Assembly (NCBI GenBank): GCA_028873695.1
Contig: JAPPNU010000015.1
Span: forward strand, 1-64,000
Source: Gemmatimonadota bacterium
GTDB lineage: Bacteria; Latescibacterota; UBA2968; GCA-2709665
Length of the DNA stretch: 64,000 nt
Direction of reading: 5' to 3'
Shown: piece after piece, positions 9,076 through 17,492 of the stretch
Layout of the letters: each line of letters starts with the position of its first letter
Numbering within the stretch: the stretch's first letter is position 1
Position numbers and translations under genes: made by a program
Notes under the pieces: model-generated
Told to the model about the DNA's origin: nothing
The model's input: only the letters and a program-made list of their open reading frames with translations
The model's database searches: none

Positions 9076-9500
9076 GCGTCGCGGTGTGCATCGTTACCTT
9101 CATGGTCGTCTGCGTCTTCGTGTTCCGTCCGTTTGTAACCGCGAAGGGCCGGATTGGAGAGAGGGATGCCGGGCCCGGCGGCGGAACCCGGCTCGTTGAG
9201 GAAAGAGAAGCCCTCGTTGACGCCATCCGCGAACTGGATTTCGACTACCGTATGGGGAAGGTGGAGGAGGACGACTATCGCGCCACGCGCTCACGCTACG
9301 AGAGCCGGGCCGTGGAACTGATGCGGGTTATCGAGGAAACCGCCGGTCCCGCGCCGGGAATCGAGGACCGCATCGAAGAGGAAATCGCCGCAATGAGAAA
9401 AAAAGACACCGTCATCTGCGCCGGATGCGGACGGGCAACGCCGGAGGGCGCGCGCTTTTGTCCACAATGCGGCACGGCCCTCGCGGGGTCACACCCATGA
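9072..9500 (+). CDS. Membrane-anchored zinc ribbon protein of the ccm locus (CcmI-like position)
   Basis: This 142-residue protein starts at GTG 9072, overlapping the ccmH stop in a GTGA arrangement that implies translational coupling. Longer in-frame openness to 8751 lies inside ccmH and was rejected. Residues 3-18 form a membrane helix. The middle (EEREALVDAIRELDFDYRMGKVEEDDYRATRSRYESRAVELM) is the helical segment seen in CcmI/CycH-type and other c-type biogenesis proteins. The C-terminus is a double CxxC zinc ribbon (CAGCGRATPEGARFCPQCG). In System I the CcmI module chaperones apocytochrome c, and a related role is inferred only from position and the helix. Confidence 0.75.
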   Translation: MSVAVCIVTFMVVCVFVFRPFVTAKGRIGERDAGPGGGTRLVEEREALVDAIRELDFDYRMGKVEEDDYRATRSRYESRAVELMRVIEETAGPAPGIEDRIEEEIAAMRKKDTVICAGCGRATPEGARFCPQCGTALAGSHP

Positions 9501-10591
9501 CGAGATGTTTCCGCTGCTTCGCCTTCGTGCTGATCGGCCTTTTGCACGCTAGCCCCGCGAATGGCCTCGTCAAGGGCCGCGTCACCAACGAGACGCACTC
9601 CAGACCCCAACGGGACTGCGTGGTATTGCTGATTCGCCAGGCCACCGAACCTGAAATCGTCGGTCAGGACACAACAGATGAAGACGGCCGATTCGCGTTC
9701 CAGGACGCCGACGGCGATGACGCAATCTGGTTTCTTTCCGCGGCCTATGCGGGCGTGAATTACGTCCAGCGGCTCTCGGACGGCCTTAACGAGTTCGCCG
9801 TCTACGAAACCACCGACTCGGACACCGCCCTCACCGTAGTCTCACACCACATCATCGTGGACGCGGCCGAAAAACGGGTGGAACAGATTCTGATCGTACG
9901 AAACGACGGCAATCGCACGTTCAGGACGGGAGAGGGTCACGGACACGGCCTGGAGGTCTTGCTGCCCGACGGCGTGACGGAGGTGAGGGACGGCCCGCAG
10001 GGTCTTCACACCCACGGCCCGATCCTCGTGAATCCGGATCCCGTTCGTCCGGGTCACAGCCAGCTGTTGTTTGCCTTCGACCTGCCCGCCTCGGGGCGCC
10101 TGTCGCAGACCCTGAGCTACCCCACGGGGACCGTGGACGTCTTCGTGCGTCCTGCCGACGCGGAGGTCGCCGCGGGCGCGCTTCAGGACCGGGGTGAAGT
10201 CACGTTCGAACAACACAATTTTCGACGGTTCTCCGGCGCCGGCTTCAACCGGGGCGACCGGATCGACCTGGGAATAAATACATCCTCCTGGTCTCTTTCG
10301 GCGCTGTGGGGCGATGCCGACGTCAAGTGGGTGCTTCTTGGCCTGGCGATCGGATTCCTGCTGCTTGCCGTCTTCTTCCGGATCCCCGGAAAAACGGGTT
10401 CCCCCTCACGAGCACCGGCCGGAGGCCCGCCGGACCTTGAAGCGCGCAGAAACGCCCTGATGCATCAGATTGCGGACATGGATGACCGGTACGAGCAGGG
10501 CCGCCTCCCGGAGGAAGAGTACCAGACCCGTCGAAATGCCCTTAAGGCGGAGCTTGTCGATATGACTCGCGTCCTGGACGGCGAGGCTTAG
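9497..10591 (+). CDS. Carboxypeptidase regulatory-like domain membrane protein in ccm locus
   Basis: This 364-residue protein starts at ATG 9497, overlapping the preceding stop (ATGA). An N-terminal signal peptide (about 1-24) leads into a beta-rich domain (GLVKGRVTNETHSRPQRDCVVLLI, then TTDEDGRFAFQD), the hallmark of carboxypeptidase regulatory-like or transthyretin-like folds. A transmembrane helix follows (about 292-310). The cytoplasmic tail (LMHQIADMDDRYEQGRLPEEEYQTRRNAL) echoes the helical segment of the upstream zinc ribbon protein, suggesting these two proteins share a partner or arose by domain shuffling. Its function is unknown, but position between ccmH and ccmA points to cytochrome c assembly. 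Confidence 0.75.
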   Translation: MTRCFRCFAFVLIGLLHASPANGLVKGRVTNETHSRPQRDCVVLLIRQATEPEIVGQDTTDEDGRFAFQDADGDDAIWFLSAAYAGVNYVQRLSDGLNEFAVYETTDSDTALTVVSHHIIVDAAEKRVEQILIVRNDGNRTFRTGEGHGHGLEVLLPDGVTEVRDGPQGLHTHGPILVNPDPVRPGHSQLLFAFDLPASGRLSQTLSYPTGTVDVFVRPADAEVAAGALQDRGEVTFEQHNFRRFSGAGFNRGDRIDLGINTSSWSLSALWGDADVKWVLLGLAIGFLLLAVFFRIPGKTGSPSRAPAGGPPDLEARRNALMHQIADMDDRYEQGRLPEEEYQTRRNALKAELVDMTRVLDGEA

Positions 10592-10596
10592 GCGTT

Positions 10597-11307
10597 GTGG
10601 CGTCGCCCACTCCGGCCATCGTCCTCGAAAACGTGGGAAAACGATTCGGCCGCATCGCCGCCCTGGACGGGGTGGACCTCAACGTTCCGGGGGGCGCCCT
10701 TGCGCTTCTTGGCCCGAACGGGGCCGGCAAGTCGACCCTCCTGCGGATCGTAGCGACCCTCACCAGACCCACGCGCGGCCGGATATTCATCCGGGGCGTG
10801 GACGCCCGAAAGGAGCCGGAGCGCGTTCGGGCGGACGTCGGTCTGATCTCCCACCAGACCCTTCTCTACGAAGACCTGACCGCAGGGGAGAACCTGCGCT
10901 TCTATGGCCGACTGTACGGTCTGGACGACCTGAAAGAGCGTGTGCGCCATTCGCTGGCGGAGGTGGGTCTTTCAGGCAGGGAACACGGCCTCGTCCGCGG
11001 GTTTTCGAGGGGCATGAAGCAGCGCCTCGCCATTGCCCGCGCAACGCTGCACCGGCCATCGATTCTTCTTCTCGACGAGCCGTTCGCGGGCCTGGATGCG
11101 GCTGCCTGCGCCATGTTGAGCGACCGGCTGAATCAGCTTCGAGGGAAGCGCCGTACCGTCATCCTGGCGACCCACGATCTGCGCCGGTGTACGGATCTCG
11201 CGGACCGTTTCGCGATCCTGAACCGAGGGCGCTTTGTCGCGAAGGGAGAAATCTCTGGACAGTCAATCGAGAGTCTGGAACGTCGTTACAAGAAAGCCAT
11301 AGTCTAA
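10597..11307 (+). CDS. ccmA: Haem exporter ATP-binding protein CcmA
   Basis: This 236-residue ABC ATPase is the energising subunit of the CcmABCD complex, which releases holo-CcmE. Walker A is GPNGAGKST (residues 43-51), the signature is FSRGMKQRLAIARA (about 133-146), Walker B is ILLLDEPFAGLD (about 156-167), and an H-loop His occurs in ATHDLRR. The start is GTG at 10597, five bases after the preceding stop. The genes ccmB and ccmC follow, which makes CcmA more likely than another ABC ATPase. Confidence 0.92.
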   Translation: MASPTPAIVLENVGKRFGRIAALDGVDLNVPGGALALLGPNGAGKSTLLRIVATLTRPTRGRIFIRGVDARKEPERVRADVGLISHQTLLYEDLTAGENLRFYGRLYGLDDLKERVRHSLAEVGLSGREHGLVRGFSRGMKQRLAIARATLHRPSILLLDEPFAGLDAAACAMLSDRLNQLRGKRRTVILATHDLRRCTDLADRFAILNRGRFVAKGEISGQSIESLERRYKKAIV

Positions 11308-11399
11308 TATCCTTCCGCAATCCCGGCGTCAGAATAATCAGCGGAACAGGAATTCGTCGACTTCTGACGTCCGGTGCGTCGCGGGGAACGGGAGCGCCT

Positions 11400-12080
11400 T
11401 TGGCCCTCTTCTTCCGTCAGGTTTCCGCAGTATTCCGGAAAGACTTCAAGACCGAGGTCCGCACGAAAGAGCGGATCAGCGCAATGTGCTTTTTCGCGTT
11501 TCTGGTGCTTCTTGTCTTCAACTTCGCGTTCAAGCCGGACTCGGAAACCATAAGGAGCGCCGCGCCAGGCATTTTCTGGATTGCCGTTACGTTCGCCGGA
11601 TTCGTGGGCCTCACTCGCTCCTTCGTATCGGAACGCGAAAACGACTGCCTGTCGGGCCTCCTGCTTTCTCCCGCCGATCGGGGCGCGATCTACCTGGGCA
11701 AAATGCTGGCGAACCTGTGCGCCATGCTGTTTCTGGAAGCCCTGATCCTTCCGCTTATGGTCGTTTTTCTGAATGTCTCCGTCTGGCAGCACCTGCCCCG
11801 CCTGCTTCCCGTACTTCTGCTGGGGACCCTTGGATTCGCGGCCGTGGGCACCCTTTTCGCCGCGATGTCGATCAGGACCCGCCTCAGGGAGGCCCTGCTT
11901 CCAATGCTCACCCTCCCCGTCCTGGTCCCGGCCCTCCTGGCGGCCGTCGAGTCGTTCCGGGCCGTGCTGGCGGGCGATTCTCTGTCCGATATTGCCGCCT
12001 GGATCAACATCGGCGGTGCGTTCGCGCTTCTGTTCGTGGCCGCGTGCGTGCTCTTGTTCGATTATGTGATCGAGGAATGA
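11400..12080 (+). CDS. ccmB: Haem exporter membrane subunit CcmB
   Basis: This 226-residue protein with six hydrophobic segments forms the permease partner of CcmA. The open frame extends back to 11187, but that part overlaps ccmA and reads like non-coding sequence. CcmB homology begins at about LFFRQVSAVFRKDFKTEVRTKERISAM, so a TTG start at 11400 preceded by GGGAACGGGAG is chosen, with moderate certainty. Family features include the FAFLVLLVFNFAF helix and SERENDCLSGLLLSPADR. It ends one base before the ccmC start. Confidence 0.88.
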   Translation: MALFFRQVSAVFRKDFKTEVRTKERISAMCFFAFLVLLVFNFAFKPDSETIRSAAPGIFWIAVTFAGFVGLTRSFVSERENDCLSGLLLSPADRGAIYLGKMLANLCAMLFLEALILPLMVVFLNVSVWQHLPRLLPVLLLGTLGFAAVGTLFAAMSIRTRLREALLPMLTLPVLVPALLAAVESFRAVLAGDSLSDIAAWINIGGAFALLFVAACVLLFDYVIEE

Positions 12081-12081
12081 T

Positions 12082-12768
12082 ATGGGGAAACAACTGTACC
12101 TGTGGTCCCGCATCCTGGGCGTGCTGGCGCTGGTCGGCATGCTGGCAGCGCCCTGGTTCGCGCTGGTGTACGCAAGCGTGGAAAGACAGATGGGCCTCGC
12201 CCAGAAAATCTTCTACTTTCACGTGCCGTCGGCCTTCGCGATGTATGCCGCCTTTTTTCTTGTCTTCGTCTTCAGTATTCTGTACCTCGTTCGATCGGAA
12301 AAACGATGGGACGTCTGGGCTTCGTGCGCGGCGGAGGTCGGCCTGCTCTTCTGTACGCTCGTCCTCCTCACGGGTCCCATCTGGGCGAAACCCGTCTGGG
12401 GCGCGTGGTGGGTATGGGACGCTCAGTTGACCCTCACCCTGGTCCTCTGGCTCATTTTCGTTGCCTACATGATGTTGAAGAGCTACAGTGAAGACCCCCT
12501 TCAGAGCGCCAGGTTTCGTGCGGTTCTGGGTATCATCGGCTTTCTCGACGCGCCGCTCATCCACTACGCCACGCGGCTGTGGCGCACTCAGCATCCCGAG
12601 GTGGTACGGGCGGAGAAAATAGGGCTGCCGCCCGACATGCTCGTCGCGTTCGTCTTCTGCTCCGCGGCATTTCTCGTACTGGCCGCCGCTATTCTGGCCA
12701 GACGGGTCTCGCTCGACCTCGCCCGGGAGGAACTTGAAACACTGAAAACACGATTCCGCGTTACATAA
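12082..12768 (+). CDS. ccmC: Haem exporter protein CcmC
   Basis: This 228-residue integral membrane protein loads haem onto CcmE. Six membrane helices are visible. The tryptophan-rich haem motif reads WGAWWVWDAQLT (about residues 110-121), and periplasmic histidines flank it, as in FYFHVPSAF and TQHPEVV. It is tightly linked to ccmB (one-base gap), and a CcmD-like small gene follows, giving the usual CcmABCD set. Confidence 0.95.
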   Translation: MGKQLYLWSRILGVLALVGMLAAPWFALVYASVERQMGLAQKIFYFHVPSAFAMYAAFFLVFVFSILYLVRSEKRWDVWASCAAEVGLLFCTLVLLTGPIWAKPVWGAWWVWDAQLTLTLVLWLIFVAYMMLKSYSEDPLQSARFRAVLGIIGFLDAPLIHYATRLWRTQHPEVVRAEKIGLPPDMLVAFVFCSAAFLVLAAAILARRVSLDLAREELETLKTRFRVT

Positions 12769-12822
12769 GCACGGGTTCAGCCGATTTAGGCCCGCACCTG
12801 TGGGTGATCCAGGAGGATGTGT

Positions 12823-12993
12823 ATGCAACACCTTGGTTACATGGCTGCCGCCTACGCCGTTATATGGGCGGCGATACTCATTTACTTTCTTGGACTTGGC
12901 CGCCGCGAACGCGAGATATGGATGGAACTTCAGAAGTTGCGCGAATCCATACGCGAACGCGATGCCGAGGCCGATTCCGGCGATCGTCAGTAG
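12823..12993 (+). CDS. CcmD-family small membrane protein
   Basis: This 56-residue ORF starts at ATG 12823 with a near-perfect AGGAGG six bases upstream. It begins MQHLGYMAAAYAVIWAAI, has one membrane helix (residues 7-25), then a basic, coiled-coil-like tail (LGRREREIWMELQKLRESIRER). This is the architecture of the alternative CcmD family: CcmD is the small subunit needed to release holo-CcmE from CcmABC. Its position right after ccmC supports the call. It is too short for most automated gene callers. Confidence 0.85.
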   Translation: MQHLGYMAAAYAVIWAAILIYFLGLGRREREIWMELQKLRESIRERDAEADSGDRQ

Positions 12994-13029
12994 ACGGCTC
13001 AAACCGCTGACCGCTGCCACAGAGTCCCT

Positions 13030-13806
13030 ATGGCCGTTAGAAACGCCCGAAAGATCCTTGCGCTTATCAGGAACCGAAAGGCGCGTGAGCGCGAACGTCA
13101 ATTCGTTATCGAAGGCGTTCGCCTGGTCCGGGAAGCGCTCCTGTCAGACGCACCGGTGGCGCAGCTCATCTTCGACCGCGAGATGCTCGAGAACGAAGAA
13201 CGCCTGCAGGAGTTTCACCGCGAGGCCACGCGCCGGGAAATCATCGTCCAGCAGACGGATCGCCGCGCGATCAGAAATATGGGCGAACATCAGAATCCCG
13301 AAGGCGTGCTGGGCGTGGTGCGATACCTGTCGCAGAACCGGGAACGGGCCCTGGATACGAGCGGACCCCTCATCCTCTTCGACCGGCTGCGCGACCCCAA
13401 CAACCTGGGGCTGGTTCTCCGCACCGCCGAGGCCGCAGGCGCGGCGGGCGTTTTCCTGTCTCCCGGTTCCGTCGAGCTCTATAATTCCAAGGTGGTGCGC
13501 GCTTCCCGAGGTTCCATCTTTCGCCTGCCCGTATTTCGAAATGAGGATCTTCACGCGCTGATCGAAGACCTGCGGCGGCGGGGCGTCCGCACTCTGTCCA
13601 CCCGACCGGAGGGCACGCCGTTCTATGAGATCGAACGGAAAGGCCGCATTGCCCTTCTGTTCGGCAACGAGACCTTCGGCGTCGATCCGGATCTCCAGCG
13701 GCGCGTCCACCAGGCCGTTTCCATACCCATGGCGGCAGGCGCGAATTCTCTCAATGTGGCCGTTGCCGCGGGTATTCTGCTGTTCAGAATCAGAGAACCC
13801 GGCTGA
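13030..13806 (+). CDS. TrmH/SpoU-family RNA 2'-O-methyltransferase
   Basis: This 258-residue protein has an N-terminal L30e-like substrate-binding domain (KILALIRNRKARERERQFVIEGVRLVREAL) and a C-terminal SPOUT knot. Motif 1 is DRLRDPNNLGLVLRTAEAAG (the conserved N and R, about residues 117-136), motif 2 includes LLFGNETFGVD and motif 3 is IPMAAGANSLNVAVAAGILLF. It probably methylates a ribose in 23S rRNA, with SAM as donor. The exact target site cannot be read from sequence. It begins 36 bases after the CcmD-like gene and may be read from the same transcript. Confidence 0.92.
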   Translation: MAVRNARKILALIRNRKARERERQFVIEGVRLVREALLSDAPVAQLIFDREMLENEERLQEFHREATRREIIVQQTDRRAIRNMGEHQNPEGVLGVVRYLSQNRERALDTSGPLILFDRLRDPNNLGLVLRTAEAAGAAGVFLSPGSVELYNSKVVRASRGSIFRLPVFRNEDLHALIEDLRRRGVRTLSTRPEGTPFYEIERKGRIALLFGNETFGVDPDLQRRVHQAVSIPMAAGANSLNVAVAAGILLFRIREPG

Positions 13807-13814
13807 TATTGAAA

Positions 13815-13841
13815 GAGCCCGGCGGATATCCCGCCGGGCTC
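13815..13841 (+). terminator. Hairpin after RNA methyltransferase gene
   Basis: A perfect 11-bp GC-rich stem (GAGCCCGGCGG / CCGCCGGGCTC) with a five-base loop starts nine bases after the stop codon. No T-tract follows, so intrinsic termination is only likely. Confidence 0.6.
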
Positions 13842-14113
13842 GTCAGTCGCTTATGAGTCTACCGGTTTAGAAGATGAGAGATTGGCGTGGCGCACTAACC
13901 TCAATTCGAAAAAAGACAACAGTCAATTTATCACAAAAAGCACAAAAGGCACAGAAGGTGACGGTGCGAAAACGGGGTATTGAGATCGTTCAAATGGATG
14001 AGATTTCCATTCACGCCCAGTGACGCCAATGATCCGGGACGCTTGACGTCAATTCGCCTTTGTTCTTCTGTGCATATTCGACATTCAGGTTCCCGAATAG
14101 CTGCGAATCAAGG
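13842..14113. other. Intergenic region between convergent genes
   Basis: There is no gene. The stretch is mostly occupied by copy B of the dispersed repeat. Confidence 0.5.
13896..14053 (+). repeat. Dispersed ~150-bp repeat, copy B
   Basis: It shares with the other copies an opening CTCAATTCG, the CACAAAAAGCACAAAAGGCA core, a GGGGTATTGAG block and a TTCACGCCCAGTGACGC block. It ends GGGACGCTTGACGTCAAT, matching copy D. Confidence 0.8.
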
Positions 14114-15448
14114 CTAATACACCGCGGCCGTCAAAGATCCCCGGTTCGATTCGTCGCTGTATGCCGCGTAGAGGTGCGGGCGTCGCTGCATCCAGTTCAC
14201 ATCCCGAAAGCACCCGCCATTCCACATCCGATATCCGTCCGCCAGGTCAACCGTGGCCAGGATATGATCGCGGTCTCCCTCGTTCCACGCCAGAATATCA
14301 CCCTTTCTGTTCACCACGCAACTGCCGTGCGTCCTGTTCCTTGCAACCACCATACACACCTGGTTGTCCATTGCGCGGGTCCGCATGATGGCTTTCCAGC
14401 GGTCTTCGCTGAAGATCGACGGTCCGGGGCTCCACCGGCTGGCGCGGTGATCGCCCATGATCGGAAGCAGGAGGAAGTCCGCCCCGCTCAGTCCCACCAT
14501 CCGTGAGGACTCCGCGGCCGAACTGTCCATGCAGATATTGCATCCGATTCGACCGATTTCCGTATCGAACATCGGAAACCCTTCACCGGGGAGAATGCCG
14601 GATTCGCTCTCTCCGCCCACGGCCAGATGCACCTTGCGATACCTGCCCTCCACGGCTCCATCCGGCCCGATCAACGCCGCCGTATTGTGAACCGCGTCGC
14701 CGTCGCGCTCGAACAGGCCCAGCAGCAGATACAGCCCGTGGCGGCGGGCGAGGTCCGCAAACGGCGCCGTTTCCGGTCCCGGAAGCGTTACCGCCAGGTC
14801 GATGGGACTCCCCGCAATTCCCCACTGAAGGGCGATTTCCGGCAGGACAATCAGATCCGGCCCCGTATCGCACGCGGCTTCGCAAAGCGGCAGATAGTAA
14901 TCTGTATTTTCCGCAACGGTTGTGAAGGGTCCCGTCCGCGATCCCTCCTTACCGGTTACGACGGCCACCCTAACCGCTGCAGGCGCCTCCGGAGTATCTG
15001 CGATCTCTACCTGCGGGAGACGCCACTCCGACTCGCCCGCGGTCGCCCAGCGGAACGTGCAGCGCAAGGTCAGCCGCCCCGCGCCGGCGGGCGCGGTCAT
15101 CGTTCGTGAAAACCTGATGGTTCCCGGCCCTGCGGGCGAAGGCAGCAGATAGTCCCATTCCCTTATTTCCGCGGAACGCACGGTCGCGTCGTCGGGCGGC
15201 ATCCTTCCCCAATAGGATTTACAGCGCAGCGCGTCCCTGGGGTGATCGAGGTCCCGGTACCGGACCTCCCACGTCACCCGAAACGTCCGACCCGGTCGGA
15301 TGCCCGAGAATTCAGCCTGCCATCCGCCCACGCAGGTCCGTGTCCCGTTTGCGGCCGCCGCGAACCTGTCTCCACCCCGTTCAGTCAGCGGCGCGGCGGC
15401 AGGATGGGGCGCCCACCGCACGATGCTTTCCAGTTTCGGATCGGCCAT
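14114..15448 (-). CDS. Carbon-nitrogen hydrolase (nitrilase superfamily) with extra N-terminal domain
   Basis: This 444-residue protein. Residues ~160-444 are a nitrilase-superfamily domain with a complete catalytic triad: Glu204 (VLPEIALQWG), Lys272 (YRKVHL) and Cys306 (CNICMDSS). The family hydrolyses nitriles, amides or carbamoyl groups. Residues 1-155 form a separate, apparently beta-rich domain that is not typical of the superfamily. There is no obvious signal peptide. The substrate is unknown. It is the last of a same-strand group with a hydrolase, an SDR and an aminotransferase. Confidence 0.88.
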   Translation of the reverse strand: MADPKLESIVRWAPHPAAAPLTERGGDRFAAAANGTRTCVGGWQAEFSGIRPGRTFRVTWEVRYRDLDHPRDALRCKSYWGRMPPDDATVRSAEIREWDYLLPSPAGPGTIRFSRTMTAPAGAGRLTLRCTFRWATAGESEWRLPQVEIADTPEAPAAVRVAVVTGKEGSRTGPFTTVAENTDYYLPLCEAACDTGPDLIVLPEIALQWGIAGSPIDLAVTLPGPETAPFADLARRHGLYLLLGLFERDGDAVHNTAALIGPDGAVEGRYRKVHLAVGGESESGILPGEGFPMFDTEIGRIGCNICMDSSAAESSRMVGLSGADFLLLPIMGDHRASRWSPGPSIFSEDRWKAIMRTRAMDNQVCMVVARNRTHGSCVVNRKGDILAWNEGDRDHILATVDLADGYRMWNGGCFRDVNWMQRRPHLYAAYSDESNRGSLTAAVY

Positions 15449-15483
15449 CGTTATCCTCCAGGCGGCAATCGTGCCGGCCGGCG

Positions 15484-16617
15484 TCAGTCCTGTCTGCGCA
15501 GGCTGCCGTCGTCCTGACGCGGGTTGACCCCTTTCAATATTTCATCCACGAACGCGTAAGCCCGCTCACGGATTTCCGGCGGAAACGCGTGTTCCGCGTC
15601 GGGATGTAAAGCCAGCAGGCGTTCAGGGGCGCCAAATAACGCGTAAACGGGCGCTGCCGCCCGGACGCAGTCTCTCACCCCGGAGACTTCAAAATTGCCG
15701 TCGCGCAACGGCGCGTTGATGAAAAAACCCCGGGGCGCGAGGGCCGCAACCACCTCTGTGAAATCGAACGGCATCCGTTTCGGATCTTTGCCGTACCGTT
15801 CGGAAATTCGGGGCATATACCCCGGATGGCTCCAGCCGGTCAGGTCGCCGCCGTAGTATTTGAAGAACGAATTGAAACCGCAACTGGACACCACGACCTT
15901 AAGCCGCCGATCGAACGCGGACAGATACATGGAATTGTGTCCGCCCAGGGAATGGCCGATACAGCCGATCCGCCCGGCATCCACCTCCGGTAGCGACTGC
16001 AGCAGGTCCACGGCGCGCATGTGGTTCCAGATCCCCTTCATCGTCGCACTGGCGTACCCGTTCTGATATGGATCGAATTCGTACTCTCCGAAATTCACGT
16101 AGTCCGGCGCCAGCGTCACATAGCCCCTCCGCGCAAGCTCCAGCCCATAGTGAAGATCCGGGATGCCGCCCACGCCCGCGGGCTCGCCCTTCCCGATCTC
16201 CGTTGTCTGATGCAGGCACAACATTGCCGGCGCCTTCCCGGTCAGGCCCTTCGGGACCAGGAGGTACGCGGGCACGCGGTCGCCCGGTTCCGACAGGAAC
16301 GAGACCTTCTTTCTGATTACGTCGCCCAGGTCCTCGGCTGTCAGGACCTCCATATCCGGCGCGTTCAGGCCGGAACGGTCGGGAAGGGGCCCCATTACCT
16401 GCTCCATATTCGCCAGAATGTGCGCCCGCCGCTTCTCCCAGTCCGTCGCGTTCGATATCGCCCGTTCCCGGCCCCCCGCGTCCAGGTAGACCAGCATCTT
16501 CATCTTGTCCTCGTATAACGGCGGCCCCTGCCCGGCAGTGGGAACGCCCGCCAGCATCGCGAACCCCAGAGCCAGGCTGACCGTCCATCGTGAATGCTTC
16601 GTCGAAAAATGTACCAT
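15484..16617 (-). CDS. Secreted alpha/beta hydrolase (dienelactone hydrolase-like)
   Basis: This 377-residue protein's start at 16617 gives a clear signal peptide (SRWTVSLALGFAMLAGVPTAG). The longer open frame upstream overlaps the SDR gene and was rejected. The fold shows the nucleophile elbow GHSLGGH with Ser223, an oxyanion region around CLHQTT, and a C-terminal catalytic His in HPDAEHAFPPEIR. Related large hydrolases act on acyl or acetyl esters of sugars, or dienelactones. The exact substrate is not evident. It starts 38 bases after the SDR stop, so co-transcription is likely. Confidence 0.87.
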   Translation of the reverse strand: MVHFSTKHSRWTVSLALGFAMLAGVPTAGQGPPLYEDKMKMLVYLDAGGRERAISNATDWEKRRAHILANMEQVMGPLPDRSGLNAPDMEVLTAEDLGDVIRKKVSFLSEPGDRVPAYLLVPKGLTGKAPAMLCLHQTTEIGKGEPAGVGGIPDLHYGLELARRGYVTLAPDYVNFGEYEFDPYQNGYASATMKGIWNHMRAVDLLQSLPEVDAGRIGCIGHSLGGHNSMYLSAFDRRLKVVVSSCGFNSFFKYYGGDLTGWSHPGYMPRISERYGKDPKRMPFDFTEVVAALAPRGFFINAPLRDGNFEVSGVRDCVRAAAPVYALFGAPERLLALHPDAEHAFPPEIRERAYAFVDEILKGVNPRQDDGSLRRQD

Positions 16618-16655
16618 GGACCATTCCGTTTCGGTGAACCGTCCGCGCGTCCGCA

Positions 16656-17435
16656 TCAGCGGGCCGTCCATCCCCCGTCCACGAACAACGACGTTCCCGT
16701 GACATAGGACGACGCGTCGCCGGCCAGAAACAGCGCCGCGCCCCGGATCTCTCGCATCTCGCCCCAGCGATTGAACGCCGTCTGGCCCAGCAGGCTCTTC
16801 ACCTTGTCGGGCGTCTTCAGAAGCGGCCTGTTGATCTCGGTCAGAAAGGGTCCCGGGCAGAGCGCGTTGCACCGTACTCCGAACGGCGCCCACTCCAGCG
16901 CGAGCGCCCGGGTCATTCCGACGACCCCAGCTTTGGACGAACAATACGCCGAACGTTCCGCCAGACCCACGGCGCTCAGCGTGGACCCTACGTTGATCAC
17001 CGATCCGCTCTTCCGGGACGTCATGATCGGTCCTGCGGCCTTGCAGCAGAGCCATGAACCGGTCAGGTTGGTCTCGATCACCTGCCTGAATTCATCGACC
17101 GGAAAACGATCCAGGGGATGCCGGATGTTGATCCCCGCGCAGTTGACGAGGACGTCCAGCCGCCCAAACCGGTCCGTAACGGCCTGCATCAGCCGGGCCA
17201 CCTCCGCGTCCACCGTCACGTCGGCGGCCAGGCCCAGGCTCTCCCGCCCCGCCTTCGCCGCGATCTCGGCCGCAACCGATTCGCAGTCCGACCCGCTTCT
17301 CGAACAGACCACGGTGGCGGCGCCAGCCTCGGCCAGCGCCAGCGCCATTTCCTTTCCCAGTCCCTTCGATCCTCCGGTAATCAAAGCTACACGATCGTCC
17401 AGTCGAAACAGATCCAGCGTTGTTGGCTCGTCCAT
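16656..17435 (-). CDS. Short-chain dehydrogenase/reductase (gluconate 5-dehydrogenase-like)
   Basis: This 259-residue classical SDR has the cofactor motif TGGSKGLG (about residues 19-26), NCAGI near 95, the catalytic YCSSK (Tyr-x3-Lys) near 160 and a C-terminal VDGGWTAR. The start MDEPTTLDLF was chosen because the extra 13 upstream residues lack family similarity. The LFRLDDRVALITGGSKGLGKE opening resembles gluconate or 2-deoxygluconate dehydrogenases, but substrate assignment within SDRs is unreliable. Confidence 0.88.
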   Translation of the reverse strand: MDEPTTLDLFRLDDRVALITGGSKGLGKEMALALAEAGAATVVCSRSGSDCESVAAEIAAKAGRESLGLAADVTVDAEVARLMQAVTDRFGRLDVLVNCAGINIRHPLDRFPVDEFRQVIETNLTGSWLCCKAAGPIMTSRKSGSVINVGSTLSAVGLAERSAYCSSKAGVVGMTRALALEWAPFGVRCNALCPGPFLTEINRPLLKTPDKVKSLLGQTAFNRWGEMREIRGAALFLAGDASSYVTGTSLFVDGGWTAR

Positions 17436-17460
17436 ATCCGCCTCCGCAGTTTGCCTGAAG

Positions 17461-17492
17461 CCGCGAATTGCCAATTCGCGTTACGTGATCAA
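17461..17492 (+). repeat. Small hairpin repeat unit (relative of the 44285 tandem)
   Basis: The unit is a GCGAATTG-CC-AATTCGC palindrome followed by GTTACGTGATCAA, matching the two tandem units near 44300 (GCGAACTGCCAGTTCGC then GTTACCCGATCAA). It supplies the stop codon of the aminotransferase gene. Confidence 0.7.

Noticed and set aside
11187..11399. N-terminal extension of CcmB
   Set aside because: It mostly overlaps ccmA in another frame and reads as non-membrane, Arg-rich sequence; CcmB similarity begins after 11400.
16618..17055. N-terminal extension of the secreted hydrolase
   Set aside because: It overlaps the SDR gene out of frame; the ATG at 16617 gives a proper signal peptide.
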